Source: Actinoplanes palleronii
GTDB taxonomy: Bacteria > Actinomycetota > Actinomycetes > Mycobacteriales > Micromonosporaceae
Assembly (NCBI RefSeq): GCF_016862315.1
Contig: NZ_BOMS01000104.1
Span: 1-64,000, forward strand
Reading direction: 5' to 3'
Length of the DNA stretch: 64,000 nt
The notes under the pieces were generated by a model. It was not told the DNA's origin and did not search any database. It saw only the letters and a program-made list of their open reading frames with translations. The position numbers and the translations under genes are program-made. Within the stretch, counting starts at the first letter, position 1, and each line of letters starts with the position of its first letter. Below, one piece after another: positions 1-7,284 of the stretch.

Positions 1-108
1 GGTCTGTCCGGGCCAGGGTGTGGTGGCGGTCTGTCCGGGCCAGGGTGTGGTGGCGGTCTGTCCGGGCCAGGGTGTGGTGGCGGTCGGGTCAGGCCGCGGT
101 GTCGTGGC
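1..108. repeat. 27-bp tandem repeat, three exact copies plus one degenerate copy
   Basis: The first 81 bases are three identical 27-base units (1-27, 28-54, 55-81), each starting GGTCTGTCCGGGCCAGG and ending GTGGTGGC. A fourth, diverged unit follows at 82-108. The array probably continues left of the window. In one frame it reads as a repeated short Val/Gly-rich peptide, but there is no start site or surrounding codon bias to support a gene. Function unknown. Confidence 0.9.
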
Positions 109-210
109 GGGTTGGGATGAGCGACGGCGTTGTGGTGGTCGGCTGAGCAACGGCTCAGTGAGGGCCGGCGGGAGCTGCGGTGTTGCGGAGGCCGGGCCGG
201 GTCACGGTGT

Positions 211-267
211 CCGGCTGGTCGTCAGGGGTGCCTCCCGGACCGGGAGACACCCCTGACGGCCAGCCGG
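211..267. repeat. dispersed hairpin repeat, copy 1
   Basis: Near-perfect 57-bp inverted repeat. The left arm begins CCGGCTGGTCGTCAGGGGTG and the right arm ends CACCCCTGACGGCCAGCCGG. One member of a family with copies at 511, 1150, 18604, 34398, 34454, 42365 and 48721. The left arm has GTGCCTC and the right arm GAGACAC. That is the reverse orientation of the 34454 and 48721 copies, which have GTGTCTC on the left and GAGGCAC on the right. Possible terminator or mobile palindromic repeat. Confidence 0.9.
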
Positions 268-510
268 GCGTCGACCGGCGGGACGGCGTGCCGCGCCTGG
301 CAATGATGTCCGGAAATAGGGGACATCAGGCGTGCGGGCAACGCCTTTGGTCAGATGGGTCCTCGATGGCGTTCGTCCAACGTCAACCCCGTTCGCCGGG
401 CGGGCGTTGCGGCGGCGTGGGGTGAGCAGATGGCCGGGGCCGGTGCCGGGTGCTGCCGTTGCCACCGGCCGCGGGTGTGAACGACGGCGGTCGCGGTGTG
501 GGTTCCCGTT

Positions 511-569
511 CCCGGCTGGTGCTCAGGGGTGCCTGCCCGTCCTCGAGACACCCCTGAACACCAGCCGGG
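511..569. repeat. dispersed hairpin repeat, copy 2
   Basis: 59-bp inverted repeat, left arm CCCGGCTGGTGCTCAGGGGT, right arm ACCCCTGAACACCAGCCGGG. Same orientation as copy 1. It lies about 60 bases left of the large duplicated block. No adjacent gene end explains it as a simple terminator. Confidence 0.9.
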
Positions 570-910
570 AACGCGGAGCATGCGGGCGGTGCGGGCGGTG
601 GGGCGGGTGCCGGCGGGTGAACGGTCGTGCGCTCCAGGCCGGGGTGCAACGATCCCGGCCGGGGTGAACACGGTGTCTGCTCGGCGTGAGTGCCGGGCAC
701 GATGATCGTCGGCTACCTGGTCCCCGATCCCCCTTGCGGGCGGCGCAGGGGTGCGCGATGCCCGATCGGCTGTGCCTGTCGCTGCTGGCGGGGCGGTGAG
801 AGTCCGCATTGCCAGATCGCGTGCTCCTGCCGCCCACCTGGGGGCGGCATCCGCACGCACAACTCGACCGCGGACCGCCACCGCCCCCGAACCCGACCCA
901 CCGCGAACTC

Positions 911-991
911 CTGCCGCCCCGCCGGTGCCGAGCGCGGATCGCTGCCGCCCCGCCGGTGCCGAGTGCGGATCGCTGCCGCCCCGCCGGCATC
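911..991. repeat. 31-bp tandem repeat inside block A
   Basis: Two full 31-base units (911-941 and 942-972, beginning CTGCCGCCCCGCCGGTGCCG) and a partial third from 973. Block B has about one unit fewer at the matching position (around 18367-18415), so copy number differs between the two block copies. Confidence 0.85.
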
Positions 992-1149
992 GATCACCCC
1001 ACACCGATCCGGCGAAGCACCACGGAGCGACCGAACATCCCGGCCCGCGACGACGCCCCCGCCCAGCTGCACCCGACCACATCGGACACCGCACCGACGC
1101 CGCAGGGCCCTACCGGACCAAAACCGGCACAGCGGCATGGGGGCAAGTT

Positions 1150-1205
1150 CGGCTGGTGCTTGTGGTTGTCTCGGGGGTGTTGAGGCAGCCGTCAGTGCCA
1201 GCCGG
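1150..1205. repeat. dispersed hairpin repeat, copy 3 (degenerate)
   Basis: Outer arms CGGCTGGTGCT and AGTGCCAGCCGG match the family; the inner stem is eroded. It sits between block A and the 3' end of the minus-strand LAL regulator, about 100 bases beyond its stop codon. Confidence 0.7.
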
Positions 1206-1304
1206 GGGAGTTCGGCTGGGGGTGAGGGCCGTTATGAGTCCTACTTGACGGCCGCCAGGACCAGCTGGGCTTGCGCGGCTGGTGATGGGTGCTCGGAACA
1301 GGCG

Positions 1305-4241
1305 TCAGCGGGTGGTCAGGAGGTGGGCCATCTCGGTGCGCGAGCGGACGCCCAGGCGGGCGAAGACGTTGCGGAGGTGATGGTCGACCGTGCGGGGGCT
1401 GAGGTGCAGCTCCTGGGCCACCTCCCGGTTGGTGGCGCCCTCGGCGACCAGGGTCGCGATCCGCTGTTGCTGTGCGGTCAGAGCGCCGGTGCCGCGGATG
1501 GTCGTCTCCGGTCCGGGCCGTTCGCCGGCGGCACGCAGTTCTCGTACGCTCTGCGCCGCCCACGGATCCGCGCCGAGCAGCCGGAACGTCTCCGCCGCCC
1601 GCCGCAGATGCTCCCGCGCCGCCACGTGCCGGCGCTGGCGGCGCAGCAACCGGCCGTAGAGCAACTCGGTGTGTGCCCTCGGGAAGCCGCCCTCGCCGAC
1701 CTGGTGCAACGCCGCGTGGAAGTGCGCCTCGGCCGCCTCGCCGTCCCGGGTTCGCAGCGCCCGGCACCGGTCGCGCAACGCCAGCCAACCGGCCTGCCCG
1801 GTGCGCCCGGCCCACTCGTCGAACGTGGACGCGGTCAGCATCAGCGACTCCCGCCCGGCTGTTTCCAGGCCGGCCGCCTCCAGCAGGTGCGGCACGACCG
1901 CGACCCGCAGCAGCACGGAACCCCGCCCGGGCGGACCGGCGACGATCGTGCCCAGCCGTTCCGCTGCCTCGCGGCGTCGCCCGTCGACCAGGTCCAGCAG
2001 GGCGAGGGCCCATTCGCACAGTGGCCGCGCCTGGTCGACGGTGCTGGCCGCCTGGATCCGGGCCTGCCCGTTCTCCCGGTCGCCGACCATCGCGGCGAGC
2101 ACGGCGAGCAGTCCCAGATGGGTGCCGGCGAGAGTGTGTTGCCCGGTGCCCCGGGCCACCGCGGCCCCGTCCAGCGCCGCGGTCGTCGCCGCGTCGTAGT
2201 CGCCGGCGGCCATGCCGGCGAGCGCGGCCAGTTCCAGGGCGCGCGGCACCAGGCTGTGTGCCCCTTCCGATCTTGCCAGCAGCGCGGCCCGGCCGGCCGA
2301 CGCGGTGGCCCGCCGGGCGTCGCCGACCAGGATCCCGGCGGTCGCGGCCCGGATCAGCGGCATCGGCTCGGCGACCCGCCCGGCCAGGTCGAGCTCCTGC
2401 CGGAACCGGGTGAACGCGGCACCCTCGTCCCCGGCGGCGATCTCGGCCAGCCCGGCGACGTGGTGATAGGCCATCGTCACCGCGGGCGCTTCGTCGCCGT
2501 GCTGCCCGGCCGTGACCCGCCGGGCCAGCGCCGCATACCGGTCCCGCTCCCCGGCCAGGCTGGCCGCCTCCCCGGCGAGCGACAGCGCGTCGAGGGCGGC
2601 CGGCGGGTCGGCGTCCCCGAGCTCCGCGGCGACGTCCATCAGGATCTCCCGCGACGCGGGCTCGCCCGGCCGCATCTCCGCCGCGAGCCCGCGCGCCCGC
2701 AACCGGGTCCGCGCTCCCGCCTCGCCCACCCGGGCCGCTGTCCGCGCCGGCCGGTCCGTGGTCCGGTCGGCGTCGGTCCGGTCGAGCTTCCGGGCCTGCT
2801 GATCGGTGGTCCGGGCATCCCGCGCCGGTGTCTGCGGGCCGGCTTCGGCGGCGTGTTGTTCGGCTCGGCGGAGCAGCTGGCCGGCCTCGTGCGGGCGGCC
2901 GGCCAGCCAGGCGCAGCGGGCCGCGTCGAGCAGGGCGGCGTTGCGGTCGGCGGGGGCCGGGGAGAGCTCCGCCGCGTACCGGAAGGCCTCTGCCGCGTCG
3001 GACGGCGCGGATGGCGCGGCAGCTCGGGTGAGTGCGGCGGCGAGCGCGGGGTCCGCTGTGGTCGCGGCCGCCGCGCGGTGCAGGAGGGCGTCGAGTTCGC
3101 GGCCGCGGGCGGCCGAGACCCGGGCGAGCGCGAGGTGGGCGGTCCGGCGCGCGTCCGCGGACATTTCCCGGTACGCGACAGCGCGCGCCAACGCTGATCC
3201 GAAGCGGACAGTGACACCGTCAACGGTGATCAGCCCGGCCCGCTCGGCGGGCAGCAGCCCACCCAGCCCGGCCCCGTCGGAGGCCGGCGCGGGGAGAGCT
3301 CCGGGGTCCGGCGCGGCGAGTGCCCCGGGGTCCGGCGCGGGGAGAGCTCCGGGGTCCGGCGCGGCGAGTGCCCCGGAGGCCGGCGCAGGGAGAGCTCCGG
3401 GATCCGGCGCGGGGAGAGCTCCGGGGTCCGGCGCAGGGGGAGTGGCGGGAGACGACGTGCGGAACGCCTCGGGAGCCCGCGCCGCGGCGGCGGTGAGCAG
3501 GTCGGGGAGGGGAGCCGGGGGATCGGCGGCGGCCAGCAGGAGCAGGTGGCGGGTGGCGGCGGGCAGCGCCTCAAGCTCCGCGCGCAGGCGGCTGAGCAGC
3601 GGACTCTCCGGCGGCAGCGTCACCGGGAGTGGGGCGTAACCCCGGCGCTGTTGCGCGGTGAGCGACCTGGCCAGATCGGTCAGGGCGGCCGGATTCCCGC
3701 CCGCCAGCGCGGTGACGGCGGTGGCCACGTCGGCGGTGACGTCCGGGGCGTGCGCGGTGATCAGGGCGCGGGCGGCGTCCGGCGGCAGGGGCGGGATACG
3801 GAGGGTGGGCAGGCCGCACCCGGTGAGGCTCGGTGGACCGGCGCCCAGGAACGCGATCCGGGTGCCGGCCAGGCGGCGCGCCGCGTAGGTGATCACTGCG
3901 AGGGACGGTGCGTCCAGCAGGTGAGCGTCGTCGAACACGCAGAGCAGCGGGCGGTGGGCGGCGATCGTACGCAAGAAGAGCAGGAGGGAATCGCCTGCGG
4001 TGACCACGTCGCCGGACGGGTGGGCCTGATCGGACAGGCGGCGGAGGGCGGCGAACCGGAACGTGCGTTCGGCGGCGTGCCCGGGAACGGCGAGGGTGGT
4101 GCCGTCCGCGGGGGCAGCGGCGGCGAGCAGGGTGCTGCGGCCGGAACCCGGCCCGCCACAGAGCAGGAGCGCTCCGCCCCGGCCGGCGGCGGCCGCCTCC
4201 AGCAACCGGGCAACTTCTTGCACTAAAGGTGCATGAAACAT
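1305..4241 (-). CDS. LuxR-family transcriptional regulator of the LAL type
   Basis: A 978-residue regulator with an N-terminal ATPase and a C-terminal LuxR helix-turn-helix, the layout of large ATP-binding LuxR (LAL/MalT-like) regulators. The P-loop GGPGSGRST is at residues 29-37, with Arg in place of the usual Lys. A Walker B-like LLCVFDDAHLLD follows, then a long helical repeat region. The HTH covers about the last 58 residues (LTAQQQRIATLVAEGATNRE onward). An ATG at 4241 was chosen over an upstream in-frame GTG/ATG because it falls just before the conserved ATPase start; no clear ribosome binding site is visible. Oddity: a Pro-Ala linker of about six octapeptide repeats (PDPGALPA type). 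It is the leftmost gene of the efflux locus, and its target is unknown. Confidence 0.9.
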   Translation of the reverse strand: MFHAPLVQEVARLLEAAAAGRGGALLLCGGPGSGRSTLLAAAAPADGTTLAVPGHAAERTFRFAALRRLSDQAHPSGDVVTAGDSLLLFLRTIAAHRPLLCVFDDAHLLDAPSLAVITYAARRLAGTRIAFLGAGPPSLTGCGLPTLRIPPLPPDAARALITAHAPDVTADVATAVTALAGGNPAALTDLARSLTAQQRRGYAPLPVTLPPESPLLSRLRAELEALPAATRHLLLLAAADPPAPLPDLLTAAAARAPEAFRTSSPATPPAPDPGALPAPDPGALPAPASGALAAPDPGALPAPDPGALAAPDPGALPAPASDGAGLGGLLPAERAGLITVDGVTVRFGSALARAVAYREMSADARRTAHLALARVSAARGRELDALLHRAAAATTADPALAAALTRAAAPSAPSDAAEAFRYAAELSPAPADRNAALLDAARCAWLAGRPHEAGQLLRRAEQHAAEAGPQTPARDARTTDQQARKLDRTDADRTTDRPARTAARVGEAGARTRLRARGLAAEMRPGEPASREILMDVAAELGDADPPAALDALSLAGEAASLAGERDRYAALARRVTAGQHGDEAPAVTMAYHHVAGLAEIAAGDEGAAFTRFRQELDLAGRVAEPMPLIRAATAGILVGDARRATASAGRAALLARSEGAHSLVPRALELAALAGMAAGDYDAATTAALDGAAVARGTGQHTLAGTHLGLLAVLAAMVGDRENGQARIQAASTVDQARPLCEWALALLDLVDGRRREAAERLGTIVAGPPGRGSVLLRVAVVPHLLEAAGLETAGRESLMLTASTFDEWAGRTGQAGWLALRDRCRALRTRDGEAAEAHFHAALHQVGEGGFPRAHTELLYGRLLRRQRRHVAAREHLRRAAETFRLLGADPWAAQSVRELRAAGERPGPETTIRGTGALTAQQQRIATLVAEGATNREVAQELHLSPRTVDHHLRNVFARLGVRSRTEMAHLLTTR
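3290..3437. repeat. 24-bp tandem repeat inside the LAL gene
   Basis: About six 24-base units encode the octapeptide PDPGALPA or its variants (PASGALAA, PDPGALAA) on the minus strand. The repeat lies between the ATPase domain and the helical region and probably forms an extended linker of variable length. Confidence 0.85.
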
Positions 4242-4336
4242 GTCGAGAGTGTTGCGTCCCGCCCACCGAATCGAAAGAAGAACGTCGATGTCGTGCACGG
4301 GGTGACATTTCCGGGGTGTTGCGGGGAGATGACACG

Positions 4337-4384
4337 ACCGTGCCGGCATCGCCACGACGGGGGGACGAACGATGCCGGCACGGT
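4337..4384 (-). terminator. hairpin terminator after the lipoprotein gene
   Basis: A perfect 15-bp stem (ACCGTGCCGGCATCG at 4337-4351 with CGATGCCGGCACGGT at 4370-4384) and an 18-base loop. It begins about 20 bases past the stop of the minus-strand lipoprotein gene and precedes the LAL start, separating the two transcripts. There is no T-run. Confidence 0.75.
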
Positions 4385-4404
4385 GGCCTGTGGGGAGGGG
4401 CGGG

Positions 4405-5004
4405 TCAGGAGCTGGCGGCCGCGCTCGGCTGCAGCACCTTGCAGGTCTCGATCGCCTTCTTGGTGACGGCGTCGGTGGAGTCGATCTTGGTGGTGTCGGT
4501 GACGCCGTTGTCCTTCAGGCAGTTCGTGAACGCCGCGTTCGCGCCGTTGCCACCGCCGTTGCCGCGACCGGCGCCCATGCTCGGCCTCACCGAGGCGCAG
4601 GCCTCCTGGGCCTTGGTCCAGGTCGCGTCGTCGACGCCCTCCGGCTTCTGGAAGCCGCCACCGAAGCCACCGCCACCGCGCTGGCCGCCGAAACTGCCCG
4701 AGGGCCGGGGCTGGCCGGAGGGCCGGGCCTCGCCGCCGTTCGGCGCGCCGGACGGGCGGGTGCCGCCGTTGCCGCCGCCGCCGGGACCGCCGGACGGCAT
4801 GGTCACGGTCACGCCGTTCTTCGCCAGACATTCCGTGTACGCGGCGAACGCGGTGTTGCCGCCGCCGTTCTGTCCGTCCGAGCCGCTCGTGGCGCTGCTC
4901 GTGTCGTCCTTGTCGCCGCACGCCGCGGTGAAGGCCACCGACACGAAAGCCACCGCCGCGCACGCCGCGACCCGGCGGGCCATCTTCGACTTGACTACCG
5001 GCAC
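4405..5004 (-). CDS. secreted lipoprotein, Gly/Pro-rich
   Basis: 199 residues. A GTG start at 5004 is supported by GAGGAG 7-8 bases upstream. A basic N-terminus (VKSKMARR) and a hydrophobic stretch lead to FTAACG, a lipobox-like site with Cys29, so the product is probably a lipid-anchored exported protein. The mature part has two related segments (FAAYTECLAKNGVTVT and AAFTNCLKDNGVTDTT) separated by a Gly/Pro/Ser/Arg-rich linker. The paired segments, each with one Cys, suggest an internal duplication. It is divergent from the adaptor gene at 5093, with 88 bases between them, and probably belongs to the same envelope/efflux locus. No enzymatic motif seen; function unknown. Confidence 0.8.
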   Translation of the reverse strand: MPVVKSKMARRVAACAAVAFVSVAFTAACGDKDDTSSATSGSDGQNGGGNTAFAAYTECLAKNGVTVTMPSGGPGGGGNGGTRPSGAPNGGEARPSGQPRPSGSFGGQRGGGGFGGGFQKPEGVDDATWTKAQEACASVRPSMGAGRGNGGGNGANAAFTNCLKDNGVTDTTKIDSTDAVTKKAIETCKVLQPSAAASS

Positions 5005-5092
5005 AAGCGTCTCCTCATTAGTCGGGCGGGTACGAGGGCATAGCGAACTAGGGCTTCCTATGCGGAAGATCGGACCAGGCTAGGAATTACCT

Positions 5093-6481
5093 TTGAGCGG
5101 CTCCGGCAGCTCCGAGGGAACTCCGAGGCAGGACCGAGCCCGCGGCGAGGACCACTGGTCAGACTCCTCGACCATGGGTGTTGCACTGGCCGGTCGCCGG
5201 CGATTGATCTGGTTCGGCGTGGCGGTCGTCGTGCTCGCGCTGCTCGCTTACGGCGTGATACGAGCGCTGACCGCGGACGGCGCCGAGACGACGAAGGCAG
5301 CCGAGACCGCCACCGTGGACAAGGGTGCGGTGACCACCGAGGTGGCCACGACCGGAACCCTGGCTCCGGCGCAGACGCGCAGCCTGTCGTTCGCGGTGGA
5401 CGGCACGGTGGAGAGCGTCAAGGTCCGAGCCGGGACGACGGTCACCGCGGGCGAGGCGCTCGCGACGGTGAACGACGACGACGCGCAAGATGCGGTCGAC
5501 GCGGCGCAGGACGCGCTGGACTCAGCGGAGGACACACTCGCCGACGCGAAGTCGGCGAGCACCACGACCAGCACGAGCAGCAGTTCCTGCGACGTGGCAG
5601 CGGCGTACCGATTGCCGACCTCCGCCGGCACGACGGTCTCGCCGTCGCCCTCGGCCTCGGCCACCGCTTCGCCGACGCCGTCCGCGACGAGGACCGCGAC
5701 GGCCAAGCCCACCGCGACCGCGACGAAGACCGCGACGGCGAAGCCGACCGCGACCGCCACGAAAACCCGGGGTACCACTCCGGGCGGCGGAAGTGGCGGA
5801 AGTACGGGCGGGACCTGCGCCAGTTCCGGCTCCGGAAGCTCCGGCGGCGGGCAGCAGGGCGGCGGGCAGAGCAGCAGCGGCGACGCCATCCTCAGCGCGC
5901 AGCAGCGGGTCAACCAGGCCGAGGTGACCCTGGAGGAGGCCGAGGAGGCCCTCGAGGGCGCCACCATCACCGCGCCGATCGCCGGCCGGATCCTCTCGGT
6001 CAGCGGCAAGGTGGGCAGTCAGGTCAGCTCCGGCTCGACGTTCGTCACCCTGGCCGACGTCTACGACATGCAGATCAGCGCCGCCTTCCCGGAGGCCGAC
6101 GCGGACCACCTGGCGGTCAAGCAGAAGGCGGTGATCACCCTGGCCGACAAGCCGGGCGAGGACTTTCAGGCCACCCTGGTGGTGGTCGACCCGGTCGGCA
6201 CCAGCGACGGCACGCTGACCACGTTCGGCGTGGTGCTCTCCTTCGTCGACGCGCCGGAGGACCTGCTGGTCGGGCAGAGTGCCCAGGTCAAGGTGACCAC
6301 CGGCAGCAAGACCGGCGTGCTGCGGGTGCCCACCACCGCGGTGCACGACGTCTCCGGCACCAGCGGCACGGTGCAGAAGGACGGCGGCGCGACGAAGGTG
6401 GTGATCGGCCTCCGCGGCGACCAGTACACTGAGATCGCCTCAGGCCTCACCGAGGGTGACGTGGTCTCCCGCTCCTGGTAA
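5093..6481 (+). CDS. HlyD-type (membrane-fusion/adaptor) protein with Thr/Pro-rich insert
   Basis: 462 residues. One transmembrane helix at about 38-59 anchors the protein. The exported part has a lipoyl/barrel-sandwich half (residues ~80-125, GTVESVKVRAGTTVTAGEAL), a helical hairpin, the second lipoyl half (TITAPIAGRILSVSGKVG) and a beta-barrel/C-terminal domain. Such adaptors pair with MacB-type ABC transporters. The hairpin is interrupted by a low-complexity segment of Thr, Ala, Pro and Lys with two tandem TATAKPTATATK units, then a Gly/Ser-rich stretch. The start is ambiguous: TTG at 5093 has AGGAA upstream, while ATG at 5174 would shorten the cytoplasmic tail by 27 residues. No ATPase or permease is attached here; the complete set is at 8886-12117. 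Confidence 0.85.
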   Translation: MSGSGSSEGTPRQDRARGEDHWSDSSTMGVALAGRRRLIWFGVAVVVLALLAYGVIRALTADGAETTKAAETATVDKGAVTTEVATTGTLAPAQTRSLSFAVDGTVESVKVRAGTTVTAGEALATVNDDDAQDAVDAAQDALDSAEDTLADAKSASTTTSTSSSSCDVAAAYRLPTSAGTTVSPSPSASATASPTPSATRTATAKPTATATKTATAKPTATATKTRGTTPGGGSGGSTGGTCASSGSGSSGGGQQGGGQSSSGDAILSAQQRVNQAEVTLEEAEEALEGATITAPIAGRILSVSGKVGSQVSSGSTFVTLADVYDMQISAAFPEADADHLAVKQKAVITLADKPGEDFQATLVVVDPVGTSDGTLTTFGVVLSFVDAPEDLLVGQSAQVKVTTGSKTGVLRVPTTAVHDVSGTSGTVQKDGGATKVVIGLRGDQYTEIASGLTEGDVVSRSW

Positions 6482-6532
6482 ATAACAGCGGTCTCATAGC
6501 TGATTCAAAGAAAACGTTGATACTTCTTTGCG

Positions 6533-7276
6533 GTGCTTTCCGAAACCCGTTACCCAGTGACCGTCGGCGAGACGTCGGCGCGGGCCACCCGCGTCCTCGT
6601 CGTTGACGACGAGCCGAACATCTCCGCGCTGCTCAGCGCCACCCTGCGGCTCGTCGCCTTCGACGTGCGGGTCGCCGAGACCGGGCACTCGGCCCTGGTG
6701 GCGGTGAGCGACTTCGAGCCGGACCTGATCGTGCTCGACGTGATGCTGCCGGACCTGGACGGGTTCGAGGTGGCCCGGCGGCTGCGCGCCGCCGGGACCC
6801 GGACCCCGGTGCTGTTCCTCACCGCGCGTGACGCGGTCGAGGACCGGATCCTGGGGCTCTCGGCCGGTGCCGACGACTACGTCACCAAGCCGTTCAGTCT
6901 CGAGGAGGTCGTGCTACGGATCCGCGCCATCCTGCGGCGCAGTCAGCCGGAGGAACCGACACCGGACACCGGGGTGCTCCGGTACGCCGACCTGGAATTG
7001 GACGAGGACGCTCACGAGGTGCGCCGGGCGGGCCGTCTGATCGAGCTGTCGCCGACCGAGTTCAACCTGCTCCGATACCTGATGATCAACGCCGGTCGAG
7101 TGGTCAGCAAGGCGCAGATCCTGGACCGGGTGTGGAAGTACGACTTCGGTGGCGATGGCCGCATCGTCGAGTCGTACGTCTACTACCTCCGTCGCAAGAT
7201 CGACAAGACCGATCCGCCGTTGATCCACACGGTGCGGGGCGTGGGATACGCCCTGCGAGTGCCCCGCGACGAGTGA
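6533..7276 (+). CDS. OmpR-family response regulator
   Basis: 247 residues. The receiver domain shows the acidic pair D25/D26, phospho-acceptor D69 (LIVLDVMLPDLDG), and T118-K119 (DDYVTKPF). A C-terminal winged helix (LSPTEFNLLRYLMINAGRVV, ending HTVRGVGYALRVP) binds DNA. It starts at GTG 6533. The histidine kinase follows directly, with its start overlapping or a few bases past this stop, so the pair forms a two-component system. Its place between two adaptor genes suggests it controls the flanking efflux genes. Confidence 0.95.
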   Translation: MLSETRYPVTVGETSARATRVLVVDDEPNISALLSATLRLVAFDVRVAETGHSALVAVSDFEPDLIVLDVMLPDLDGFEVARRLRAAGTRTPVLFLTARDAVEDRILGLSAGADDYVTKPFSLEEVVLRIRAILRRSQPEEPTPDTGVLRYADLELDEDAHEVRRAGRLIELSPTEFNLLRYLMINAGRVVSKAQILDRVWKYDFGGDGRIVESYVYYLRRKIDKTDPPLIHTVRGVGYALRVPRDE

Positions 7277-7284
7277 CGGGGTTG

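Larger units (their letters stand above)
629..1207. repeat. large duplicated non-coding block, copy A
   Basis: About 580 bases that align by eye with 18091-18600. Shared stretches include GAGTCCGCA-TGCCAGATCGC, GGACCGCCACCGCCCCCGA and CGCACGCACAAC. The 49-base segment at 840-888 (GGGGGCGG ... CCGCCCCC) has its counterpart at 18297-18345 with the same length and almost the same sequence, and can form a hairpin. The block ends in a hairpin repeat directly beyond the 3' end of a minus-strand gene (LAL regulator), as copy B does beside a dioxygenase gene. Homology is not preserved as a reading frame. Candidate structured RNA, 3'-UTR element or remnant of a non-autonomous mobile element. Confidence 0.8.
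109..1304. other. gene-free repeat-rich region
   Basis: No convincing coding sequence. Overlapping ORFs occur on both strands in several frames, but none has a ribosome binding site, a recognisable domain or a consistent third-position pattern, and they run across repeats and hairpins. What can be seen is three copies of a ~57-bp hairpin repeat (211-267, 511-569, 1150-1205), a 31-bp tandem repeat (911-991) and a block (629-1207) homologous to 18091-18600. The 3' end of a minus-strand LAL regulator lies immediately to the right. Confidence 0.75.

Noticed and set aside
1..108. Possible CRISPR array
   Set aside because: Units are contiguous 27-mers with no spacers, and no cas gene is present.
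351..1094. Several overlapping ORFs of 100-250 codons in the first 1.3 kb
   Set aside because: They cross hairpin repeats and tandem arrays, have no ribosome binding site or domain, and their frames are not kept in the homologous block at 18.1 kb.
629..1207. Duplicated block as an insertion sequence
   Set aside because: No transposase frame and no clear target-site duplication are visible; kept only as a possible non-autonomous element.
690..3197. 835-codon open frame on the plus strand
   Set aside because: It runs antisense to the LAL regulator and across the repeat block; its sequence is low-complexity Arg/Gly/Ala typical of GC-driven antisense frames.
5055..5075. CTTCC-N5-GGAAG inverted repeat between lipoprotein and adaptor genes
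   Set aside because: Arms of only 5 bp are expected by chance here; not strong enough to call an operator.
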